Notes under the pieces: generated by a model
What the model was told of the DNA's origin: nothing
Databases searched by the model: none
Seen by the model: only the letters and a program-made list of their open reading frames with translations
Shown here: piece after piece, positions 1 to 5,193 of the stretch
Layout of the letters: each line of letters starts with the position of its first letter
Numbering within the stretch: position 1 is the stretch's first letter
Source of the DNA: an uncultured Oscillospiraceae bacterium
Lineage (GTDB): Bacteria > Bacillota > Clostridia > Oscillospirales > Oscillospiraceae
Assembly: GCA_900763965.1 (NCBI GenBank)
Contig: CAAFMG010000056.1
Location: forward strand, 1-7,059
Direction: 5' to 3'
DNA length: 7,059 nt
Made by a program: the position numbers and the translations under genes

Positions 1-170
1 AAAAAAAAAATCAGTGACAGGTCATCATCAAGCAGAAATATTCATATCCACAAATTGCGCTTCCCATCAATTGAAACACTTTTATGATTTTTCATCCAAC
101 CAGCATCATTCAAATTATAAACATGACTTTCAGGGAAAAATGTGTGTTTTTATAAACGCTTCTTAAACAC
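1..170. other. AT-rich intergenic stretch at left edge
   Basis: AT-rich DNA between the left window edge and the terminator of the GGGtGRT operon. It begins with ten A's. I find no convincing gene. The only things visible are a TATAAT-like hexamer on the minus strand (114-119), without a recognisable -35 box, and a 35-codon stop-to-stop frame on the minus strand (42-149) without a usable start. It probably separates the operon from whatever lies to the left. Confidence 0.4.
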
Positions 171-211
171 AAAAAGCACATCCTGACCGTTTTCACGGAA
201 AGGATGTGCTT
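171..211 (-). terminator. Intrinsic terminator of the Fe-S scaffold/GGGtGRT operon
   Basis: Read on the minus strand, a 10-bp stem (AAGCACATCC at 211-202 with GGATGTGCTT at 183-174) encloses a smaller CCGT/ACGG hairpin (187-190 with 195-198, TTTC loop) and runs into a T-rich tail (175-171). This is a typical rho-independent terminator about 65 bp after the GGGtGRT stop codon, and it closes the leftward operon. Confidence 0.85.
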
Positions 212-237
212 CCTTGCTTTATTTTTGCGAATAGTGG

Positions 238-277
238 GGTTTGAACTTTTTAAGGCTCAAACCAAGGGTTTTCCCTT
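238..277 (-). other. Two small hairpins in the 3' UTR, one overlapping the stop codon
   Basis: Two inverted repeats sit back to back directly after the GGGtGRT coding region: AAGGG/CCCTT with a TTTT centre (264-268 with 273-277), which overlaps the stop codon at 276-278, and GGTTTGA/TCAAACC (238-244 with 257-263) with a short inner CTT/AAG stem. Neither has a U-run on the minus strand, so they are not terminators themselves. They may stabilise the 3' end of the mRNA; that role is inference. Confidence 0.45.
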
Positions 278-1277
278 AGCCCTTCAGCGCTTCCTCAACA
301 GCAACGGCCACGGAAACGGTGGCGCCGACCATGGGGTTGTTGCCCATGCCCAGGAAGCCCATCATTTCAACGTGAGCGGGGACGGAGGAGGAACCGGCGA
401 ACTGGGCGTCGCTGTGCATACGGCCCATGGTGTCGGTCATGCCGTAGGAAGCGGGGCCTGCTGCCATGTTATCGGGGTGCAGGGTACGGCCCGTGCCGCC
501 GCCGGAGGCAACGGAGAAGTACTTCTTGCCCTGCTCGATGCACTCCTTCTTGTAAGTGCCGGCAACGGGGTGCTGGAAGCGGGTGGGGTTGGTGGAGTTA
601 CCGGTGATGGACACGTCCACGCCCTCATGGTGCATGATGGCAACGCCCTCACGGACATCGTCACAGCCGTAGCAGTTGACGGCGGCGCGCTCGCCCTCGG
701 AGTAGGGGATCTTCTGCACCACGGTCAGCTCGCCGGTGTAGTAGTCAAACTTGGTCTGCACATAGGTGAAGCCGTTGATCCGGGAGATGATCTGAGCAGC
801 GTCCTTGCCCAGGCCGTTCAGGATGACCCGCAGGGGCTCCTTACGGGCCTTGTTGGCGGAACGGGCAATGCCGATGGCGCCTTCAGCGGCAGCGAAGGAC
901 TCGTGGCCAGCCAGGAAGGCAAAGCACTTGGTCTCGTCCCGCAGCAGCATTGCGCCCAGGTTGCCATGGCCCAGACCGACCTTGCGGTCCTCAGCAACGG
1001 AGCCGGGGATGCAGAAAGCCTGCAGGCCGATGCCGATGGCCTCAGCGGCCTCAGCGGCGGTCTTCACGCCCTTCTTCATGGCGATGGCGGAGCCGACACA
1101 GTATGCCCATGCAGCGTCCTCAAAGGCGATGGGCTGGATGCCCTTAACGATCTCGTAGGGATCAAAGCCCTTGGCCTTGCACATTTCCCGGCACTCTTCC
1201 ACGGAGTTCAGGCCGTACTGTGCGAGGACACCGTTGATCTTGTCGATTTTTCTTTCGTAACCTTCAAACAGAGCCAT
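276..1277 (-). CDS. GGGtGRT family protein (function unknown)
   Basis: A 333-residue protein carrying the motif that names the GGGtGRT family, GGGTGRT at residues 259-265, followed by LHPDNMA. The family is recognised from clostridial genomes, but no biochemical function is established. No signal peptide or membrane segment is visible, so it is probably cytoplasmic. Eight cysteines are present, including a C-x2-C pair (C202, C205, in NCYGC) that could bind metal or an Fe-S cluster; this is inference. Glycine-rich stretches occur around residues 100-108 and 309-320. It follows the NifU-like scaffold gene by only 15 bp, with TAGGAGG (1292-1286) placed 8 nt before the ATG, so the two are co-transcribed and probably work on the same Fe-S process. 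Full length is inferred from the clean start and stop. The family call is firm; the role is open. Confidence 0.9.
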   Translation of the reverse strand: MALFEGYERKIDKINGVLAQYGLNSVEECREMCKAKGFDPYEIVKGIQPIAFEDAAWAYCVGSAIAMKKGVKTAAEAAEAIGIGLQAFCIPGSVAEDRKVGLGHGNLGAMLLRDETKCFAFLAGHESFAAAEGAIGIARSANKARKEPLRVILNGLGKDAAQIISRINGFTYVQTKFDYYTGELTVVQKIPYSEGERAAVNCYGCDDVREGVAIMHHEGVDVSITGNSTNPTRFQHPVAGTYKKECIEQGKKYFSVASGGGTGRTLHPDNMAAGPASYGMTDTMGRMHSDAQFAGSSSVPAHVEMMGFLGMGNNPMVGATVSVAVAVEEALKG

Positions 1278-1292
1278 TTTCGTGTCCTCCTA

Positions 1293-1985
1293 TTATTCCT
1301 GACGGGGGTCGATGTACTTCGCAGCACCGGCAAAGCGGCCGTAGGAACCCTTGGCCTTCTTCAGTGCTTCGTTGGCGTCGTCGCCCTTCTTGATGAAGTC
1401 CATCATCTTGCCCAGGTTGATGAATTCATAGCCGATGATCAGGTTGTCTGCATCCAGAGCCACGCGAGTGACATAGCCCTCGGCCATTTCCAGATAACGG
1501 GGGCCCTTCTCACGGGTGGCGAACATGGTGCCCACCTGGCTGCGCAGGCCCTTGCCCAGGTCTTCCAGGGAAGCGCCAACTGCCAGACCGCCTTCGGAGA
1601 ATGCGGACTGAGAACGGCCGTAAACGATCTGCAGGAACAGCTCACGCATAGCGGTGTTGATGGCATCGCACACCAGGTCGGTGTTCAGAGCTTCCAGAAT
1701 GGTCTTGCCGATCAGGATCTCAGATGCCATTGCAGCGGAGTGGGTCATGCCGGAGCAGCCCAGAGTCTCCACCAGAGCCTCCTCAATGATGCCTTCCTTG
1801 ATGTTCAGGGTCAGCTTGCAGCAGCCCTGCTGGGGTGCGCACCAACCGATGCCGTGGGTAAAGCCGGAGATGTCCTGGATCTGCTTGGCCTGAACCCACT
1901 TGCCCTCTTCGGGGATGGGTGCGGGGCCGTGATAGGCGCCCTTGGCCACGGAGCACATATTCTGTACTTCTGCACTATAAATCAT
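1293..1985 (-). CDS. NifU/IscU-like iron-sulfur cluster assembly scaffold protein
   Basis: A 230-residue protein related to the NifU N-terminal/IscU scaffold family, on which Fe-S clusters are built before transfer to apo-proteins in the cytoplasm. The clearest family signature is LGCSGMTHSAAMASE (residues 75-89), which resembles the GC-x-A-x-A-S segment of IscU around its second cluster cysteine. Other cysteines are C11, C49, C55/C56 and C106. It is longer than classical IscU (about 130 residues), and the C-terminal part (about 150-230) has no cysteines. It is therefore a divergent branch rather than the housekeeping SUF/ISC scaffold. No cysteine desulfurase is beside it. The ATG at 1985 is preceded by AAAGGA about 9 nt upstream. 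It is first in a two-gene operon with the GGGtGRT gene, behind a consensus promoter at 2092-2120. Confidence 0.85.
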   Translation of the reverse strand: MIYSAEVQNMCSVAKGAYHGPAPIPEEGKWVQAKQIQDISGFTHGIGWCAPQQGCCKLTLNIKEGIIEEALVETLGCSGMTHSAAMASEILIGKTILEALNTDLVCDAINTAMRELFLQIVYGRSQSAFSEGGLAVGASLEDLGKGLRSQVGTMFATREKGPRYLEMAEGYVTRVALDADNLIIGYEFINLGKMMDFIKKGDDANEALKKAKGSYGRFAGAAKYIDPRQE

Positions 1986-2006
1986 GGCAATTTTCCTTTC
2001 TTTTCA

Positions 2007-2022
2007 AAAGACATTTGTCTTT
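2007..2022. promoter_or_regulatory. Palindrome in the leader of the Fe-S operon
   Basis: A perfect 7-bp inverted repeat, AAAGACA-TT-TGTCTTT, lies about 20 bp upstream of the scaffold start codon and just ahead of its ribosome binding site, downstream of the predicted transcription start. The two-base centre is too short for a stable RNA loop, so a DNA-binding site for a dimeric regulator is more likely than an RNA hairpin. No regulator is known for it. Confidence 0.35.
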
Positions 2023-2049
2023 GGATTTACGATCTGAAAACACCAAACC

Positions 2050-2069
2050 ACAAGGGTTCACAAGGGTTC
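2050..2069. repeat. Tandem 10-bp direct repeat in the operon leader
   Basis: ACAAGGGTTC occurs twice head to tail (2050-2059 and 2060-2069). It lies roughly 15-35 nt downstream of the predicted start of transcription of the leftward operon. One helical turn of spacing is what a regulator binding the same DNA face twice would need. The octamer CAAGGGTT also appears at 263-270, at the end of the same operon. Confidence 0.5.
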
Positions 2070-2091
2070 TATTATGATATTTCCAAAGGTT

Positions 2092-2120
2092 ATTATACTA
2101 TTTGGAGCATGGCTTGTCAA
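2092..2120 (-). promoter_or_regulatory. Consensus sigma-A promoter of the Fe-S scaffold/GGGtGRT operon
   Basis: On the minus strand TTGACA (2120-2115) is followed after exactly 17 bp by TATAAT (2097-2092). Both hexamers match the sigma-A consensus perfectly, which suggests strong basal transcription. The expected start is near 2085, giving a leader of about 100 nt before the scaffold ATG at 1985. Confidence 0.88.
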
Positions 2121-2192
2121 TCGCTAACCGCTGGAATTCGATACTGATTTATTTTTTTGGCAGTCGGCCGGTTATTTATTATAAGGAAGGGG

Positions 2193-2843
2193 TTATCCTT
2201 GAACGGTTTTCACAAAAGCAGCCCGGTCGGATGCCTTAAAGTAAGCAGAACCTGCCACCAGGACCTCGGCTCCGCTCTCCTTGCAGAGGGTGTGAGTGGT
2301 TCCGTCCACGCCGCCGTCCACCTCGATGATGCACTGGGGGTTCACCTCATCCAGCAGCTGGCGCAGGCGGCGGATCTTGGGCATCATGTCCGCCATGAAC
2401 TTCTGACCGCCGAAGCCGGGCTCCACCGTCATCACCAGAATCATGTCGCACTTTTCAAGATAAGGGATGGCAGCCTCCGCCGGGGTTTTGGGCTTCAAAG
2501 ACAGGGCCGCCTTGCAGCCCAGGGCGCGGATCTTATCCAGTGCCTCCAGGGTGTTCTGGGGCTGGTCAGCCTCCACATGGATGGTCAGCCAGTCGGCACC
2601 GGCCTTGACAAAATCCTCCACATAGCGGATGGGCCGGTCGATCATCAGATGCACATCCAGCGGCAGGCGGGTCACCGGCCGCAGGGCCTTGACCACAGGG
2701 ATGCCAATGGAAATATTGGGAACAAAAATGCCGTCCATAACGTCCACATGAACCCAGTCGGCACCGTTTTGCTCAATGTTATGAATATCCCGCTCCAAAT
2801 TGGCGAAGTCAGCGGACAAGATAGATGGTGCAATTTTTGCCAT
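2193..2843 (-). CDS. rpe: Ribulose-phosphate 3-epimerase
   Basis: A 216-residue TIM-barrel enzyme that interconverts D-ribulose 5-phosphate and D-xylulose 5-phosphate in the non-oxidative pentose phosphate pathway (cytoplasm). Family motifs appear in order: APSILSADF at the N terminus, HVDVMDG with H32 and D34, DVHLMI with H65, VEPGFGGQKF (140-149) in the phosphate-binding region, EVDGG with D176, and VAGSAYF near the end. H32, D34, H65 and D176 match the known metal/acid-base residues. An upstream in-frame ATG would add 38 residues, but the internal ATG at 2843 has AAGGAG 9 nt before it and gives the usual family length and N terminus, so it is chosen. The gene stands alone here; in many Firmicutes rpe lies in the prkC-rsgA-rpe-thiN cluster. 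No clear intrinsic terminator follows it. Confidence 0.95.
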   Translation of the reverse strand: MAKIAPSILSADFANLERDIHNIEQNGADWVHVDVMDGIFVPNISIGIPVVKALRPVTRLPLDVHLMIDRPIRYVEDFVKAGADWLTIHVEADQPQNTLEALDKIRALGCKAALSLKPKTPAEAAIPYLEKCDMILVMTVEPGFGGQKFMADMMPKIRRLRQLLDEVNPQCIIEVDGGVDGTTHTLCKESGAEVLVAGSAYFKASDRAAFVKTVQG

Positions 2844-2925
2844 GATTTCATTCTCCTTTTTCAGAGGGTGCCCCGCATTTTTCGTATTGGAAGGTATCTT
2901 CCCGGCAGCACCGTATTCTTTTGTC

Positions 2926-2954
2926 AGCATACCACACAGCGAATAAAAATGCAA
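2926..2954 (-). promoter_or_regulatory. Possible promoter of rpe
   Basis: On the minus strand TTGCAT (2954-2949), a 17-bp spacer and TATGCT (2931-2926) with a TG one base upstream form a partial sigma-A promoter of the extended -10 type. It would give an rpe leader of about 75-80 nt. The hexamers are only partial matches, so this is tentative. Confidence 0.45.
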
Positions 2955-3002
2955 CACAGGAAGATATTTCCGGCATGATTTTTCCCCATTCGGCCATAAT
3001 AG

Positions 3003-3031
3003 GAAAAGCTCTGATACAATCAGAGTTTTTC
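3003..3031 (+). repeat. 13-bp hairpin with U-run before DUF1540; resembles MITE termini
   Basis: GAAAAGCTCTGAT (3003-3015) and ATCAGAGTTTTTC (3019-3031) pair over 13 positions (one G-T) around an ACA loop. The CTCTGAT/ATCAGAG core followed by TTTTT would also read as an intrinsic terminator or attenuator just ahead of the DUF1540 ribosome binding site. The AAGCTCTGAT arm is identical to part of the terminal inverted repeat of the element at 3286-3454, so it may be an internally deleted relative. A CATAAT hexamer at 2995-3000 is a possible -10 box, but no good -35 is visible. Confidence 0.6.
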
Positions 3032-3053
3032 AGAGAAAGAGGAGGAACCCAAT

Positions 3054-3218
3054 ATGAACGACCACGCCAACAAGTGCATTGAATGCTCCGTCCGTTCCTG
3101 CGCCCACCACTGCGAAAATCAGGACTACTGCTCTCTGGAGCAGATCCATGTGGGCACCCACGAATGTCACCCTGCGGTGGATCAGTGCACCGACTGCAAA
3201 TCCTTCCGGAAGCGGTAG
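3054..3218 (+). CDS. DUF1540 domain-containing small cysteine-rich protein
   Basis: A 54-residue protein, starting MNDHANKCIECSVRSCAHHC, with eight cysteines (8, 11, 16, 20, 26, 38, 45, 48) and six histidines. Spacing and end (C-x2-C-x-SFRK) match the DUF1540 family, small proteins common in Clostridia and Bacilli whose function is not established. The density of Cys and His suggests metal (probably zinc) binding; this is inference. No signal peptide or membrane segment is present. GGAGG (3041-3045) lies 8 nt before the ATG. The gene is monocistronic: a terminator-like hairpin precedes it and a strong terminator begins 9 bp after the stop. It is divergent from rpe. The size and cysteine pattern make this a real gene despite its shortness. 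Confidence 0.88.
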   Translation: MNDHANKCIECSVRSCAHHCENQDYCSLEQIHVGTHECHPAVDQCTDCKSFRKR

Positions 3219-3226
3219 AACCAAAT

Positions 3227-3263
3227 AAGGGGGCTGTCTCACACCTGGAGGCAGCCCCTTTTT
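3227..3263 (+). terminator. Intrinsic terminator after DUF1540
   Basis: GGGGCTGTCTC (3230-3240) pairs with GAGGCAGCCCC (3248-3258) through 11 bp with one G-T, with a 7-nt loop, followed by TTTTT (3259-3263). The flanking AAG can extend the stem into the T-run. This is a strong rho-independent terminator. Confidence 0.9.
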
Positions 3264-3285
3264 GTCTTGGCGAAGCATCCGAAGG

Positions 3286-3454
3286 CTAGGGAAGCTCTGA
3301 TTAAATCGTCTGCGGCTGGGCAGCGGATCTTTTGCCCCCAGTCTGCGGTTTGGAAAACGGGAAATACATACAGTATTCCTCCGTTTTTCAAACCTTGCCT
3401 GAGAACAAAATCTCTCGCTACCAGCTCTTGCTGATTTAATCAGAGCTTCCCTAG
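3286..3454. mobile_element. MITE-like element with 22-bp terminal inverted repeats
   Basis: A 169-bp non-coding element bounded by perfect 22-bp inverted repeats (3286-3307 and 3433-3454), each starting from the outside CTAGGGAAGCTCTGATTAAA. A second inverted repeat lies inside (GGTTTGGAAAACGG at 3347-3360 with CCGTTTTTCAAACC at 3381-3394, one G-T pair), and much of the rest of the two arms is recognisably complementary, so the whole element can fold into one long imperfect hairpin. Because the ends read C-TA-GGG...CCC-TA-G, TA could be the target duplication, as for IS630/Tc1-mariner-type elements; a CTAG duplication is also possible. There is no transposase or plausible ORF inside, so movement would depend on an enzyme elsewhere. 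It fills most of the 349-bp gap between DUF1540 and htrA. Confidence 0.75.
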
Positions 3455-3567
3455 TATCATAGATGTCAGATTCTGGATCATTCAAATATTTTTTGTCATG
3501 TGTACATACTATTTTCACAAGTGATCATTAAGATAATAGGCAAAGCTAATGCAATGGAGGCATCGCT
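3455..3567 (+). promoter_or_regulatory. AT-rich leader of htrA with tentative -10 box
   Basis: This 113-bp AT-rich segment between the MITE-like element and htrA must hold the htrA promoter unless it lies in the element. GATAAT at 3532-3537 is the best -10 candidate, but no good -35 box stands 16-18 bp upstream. GGAGG (3556-3560) lies 7 nt before the htrA ATG and fixes that start. Confidence 0.35.
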
Positions 3568-5064
3568 ATGAACGAATATGAAAACAACGAATACAATTCC
3601 CAGCAGGGACAGGATCCGATCCCTCCCACCTCTCACGATGACCCTGCCCAGCAGCCCGGAAGCGCACCCTACAGCGGTGCAGGCACAGGCCGCAGAGAAT
3701 CCCCCTATGCCGGTTCTCCCTATGAAATGAACCACCATCAGGTTCCCCCCCAGTACAACTACCGGCCTCAGCCGGATCCTTCCTATCAGCCCCCCAAAGA
3801 TCCCGCACCCAAGCCCGGTCACCATTCCGGCAAGCGGATTCTGGCCGCCCTGCTGGCCGTGGTTCTGGTAGCGGGCAGCTGCGGCGCCACCGCCATGCTG
3901 GTCAACCGTCGCTGGAACGACCGCACCCAGCAGATGCAGACCGAGTTCAACCAGAAGCTGACGGATATGCAGAAGCAGATCGACGGCGCCAAGAAGTCCA
4001 CCATCATTTCCGGCAATCCGGTAAACTCCGGTGACTCTCTCTCCCCCAGCCAGGTCTATGCCAACAATGTGGACAGCGTGGTGGCCATTTCCTCCACCAT
4101 TCAGACCACCAGCTTCTACGGCACCAGCCAAGGCACAGCCACCGGCTCCGGCTTCATCCTGACCCAGGATGGCTATATCATCACCAACTGTCATGTGGTG
4201 GAGGGAGCCAGCGAGGTTTCCGTCATCACCCATGACGGCACGGAATACCCCGCCACCATCGTCGGCACCTATGCCACCAACGACATTGCCGTTCTGAAGG
4301 TGGATGCCACCGATCTGCCCGCCGCCACCATCGGCAGCAGCGACAGCCTGAACATCGGCGACATGGTGGTTGCCATTGGCAATCCTCTGGGCACCCTCAC
4401 CGCCACCCAGACCGTGGGCTATGTCAGCGGCAAGGACCGTGACATCAGCACCGACGGCAGCGTGATCAGCATGATCCAGACCGATGCCGCCATCAACTCC
4501 GGCAACTCCGGCGGCCCTCTGTTCAATATGTACGGTGAAGTGGTGGGTGTGACCTCCGCCAAGTACTCCGGCAACACCGGCTCCGGCGCTGCCATTGAAG
4601 GTATCGGCTTTGCCATTCCCATTGACGATGTCACCAGCATCATCAGCGATCTGATCGACTACGGCTATGTCACCGGTGCCTACCTGGGTGTCCGTGTCTC
4701 CGACACCGATGCCGAGTCCGCCGCCAAGTTCGGCCTGCCTGTGGGTGCTTATGTCCACAGCGTGGACAAGGGCGGCTGCGCCGAGAAGGCCGGTGTCCAG
4801 GCCAAGGACATCATTGTGGATCTGGGCGGCTATGAAGTCAAGGGCTACACCACCCTGGCCCGCGCCCTGCGGAACTTCAAGGCCGGTGACACCACCACCA
4901 TTACCGTTATCCGCAGCGGCAACCGGATGACCCTGGATATCACCCTGGACGAAAAGCCCCAGGCCCAGCAGGCCACCGCTCCCACCGAGGATACCGAGAA
5001 TATGCCCAACGAGGGCGATCCCAACGAATGGTTTGAGTATTACCGCCGCTACTTCGGCAAATAA
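3568..5064 (+). CDS. htrA: HtrA/DegP-like serine protease (S1C), membrane-anchored, with PDZ domain
   Basis: A 498-residue trypsin-like protease that degrades misfolded or damaged proteins outside the cytoplasmic membrane. Order of parts: a low-complexity Pro/Gln/Tyr-rich cytoplasmic tail (about 1-85), one membrane segment (about 90-112), a polar, coiled-coil-like linker (about 113-145), the protease domain (about 160-360) and a PDZ domain (about 371-460), then an acidic tail. The catalytic triad is intact: H209 in TNCHVVEGA, D239 in TNDIAVLKV and S314 in NSGNSGGPLFN. The N-terminal tail is long but such tails are common in Gram-positive HtrA proteins. Start ATG 3568 has a well-placed GGAGG. 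A strong terminator follows, so it is probably monocistronic. No CssRS-type two-component system is beside it to indicate control. Confidence 0.95.
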   Translation: MNEYENNEYNSQQGQDPIPPTSHDDPAQQPGSAPYSGAGTGRRESPYAGSPYEMNHHQVPPQYNYRPQPDPSYQPPKDPAPKPGHHSGKRILAALLAVVLVAGSCGATAMLVNRRWNDRTQQMQTEFNQKLTDMQKQIDGAKKSTIISGNPVNSGDSLSPSQVYANNVDSVVAISSTIQTTSFYGTSQGTATGSGFILTQDGYIITNCHVVEGASEVSVITHDGTEYPATIVGTYATNDIAVLKVDATDLPAATIGSSDSLNIGDMVVAIGNPLGTLTATQTVGYVSGKDRDISTDGSVISMIQTDAAINSGNSGGPLFNMYGEVVGVTSAKYSGNTGSGAAIEGIGFAIPIDDVTSIISDLIDYGYVTGAYLGVRVSDTDAESAAKFGLPVGAYVHSVDKGGCAEKAGVQAKDIIVDLGGYEVKGYTTLARALRNFKAGDTTTITVIRSGNRMTLDITLDEKPQAQQATAPTEDTENMPNEGDPNEWFEYYRRYFGK

Positions 5065-5087
5065 CAAACCGGAAACAGAATTCCCCC

Positions 5088-5119
5088 GCCGGATGCACCT
5101 TGCGGTGCATCCGGCTTTT
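5088..5119 (+). terminator. Intrinsic terminator after htrA
   Basis: GCCGGATGCACC (5088-5099) and GGTGCATCCGGC (5104-5115) form a perfect 12-bp GC-rich stem with a TTGC loop, followed by TTTT. It begins 23 bp after the htrA stop and insulates the LCP gene downstream. Confidence 0.92.
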
Positions 5120-5140
5120 GTATTGGGCGATGGGCGGATA

Positions 5141-5168
5141 TTTGGGGAAAAGGGGCATATCCTATAGT
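5141..5168 (+). promoter_or_regulatory. Possible promoter of the LCP gene
   Basis: TATAGT (5163-5168) is a good -10 box, and TTTGGG (5141-5146) lies 16 bp upstream as a weak -35. Since the htrA terminator lies directly upstream, the LCP gene needs its own promoter in this short gap, which supports the call. Confidence 0.45.
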
Positions 5169-5193
5169 ATCCTTTTTTATGGGAGGCACCCTT

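Noticed and set aside
42..149. 35-codon stop-to-stop minus-strand frame in the left intergenic region, open again after its TGA to the window edge
   Set aside because: It reads like ordinary protein and could be a decayed coding remnant, but it has no start near its beginning, no ribosome binding site and no recognisable family. It is short enough to be chance.
204..2147. 647-codon open frame on the plus strand across the Fe-S operon
   Set aside because: It lies antisense to two well-supported genes and their terminator and promoter. It is Gly/Ala/Val/His-rich low-complexity sequence and matches no family. Long antisense frames are expected from GC-rich codon bias.
2844..2957. 38-residue N-terminal extension of rpe from an upstream ATG
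   Set aside because: The family starts at MAKIAPSILSADF, the internal ATG has AAGGAG at 9 nt, and the extension would cross the likely promoter -10 region.
2157..2978. 273-codon open frame on the plus strand opposite rpe
   Set aside because: It is antisense to a clear ribulose-phosphate epimerase, with no ribosome binding site and no recognisable domain.
3030..3518. 162-codon minus-strand frame across DUF1540 and the MITE-like element
   Set aside because: It runs through a terminator, an inverted-repeat element and the antisense of a real small gene. It has no family resemblance.
5179..5193. Upstream ATG as start of the LCP gene
   Set aside because: It overlaps the Shine-Dalgarno GGAGG that is correctly spaced for ATG 5194, and it has no ribosome binding site of its own.
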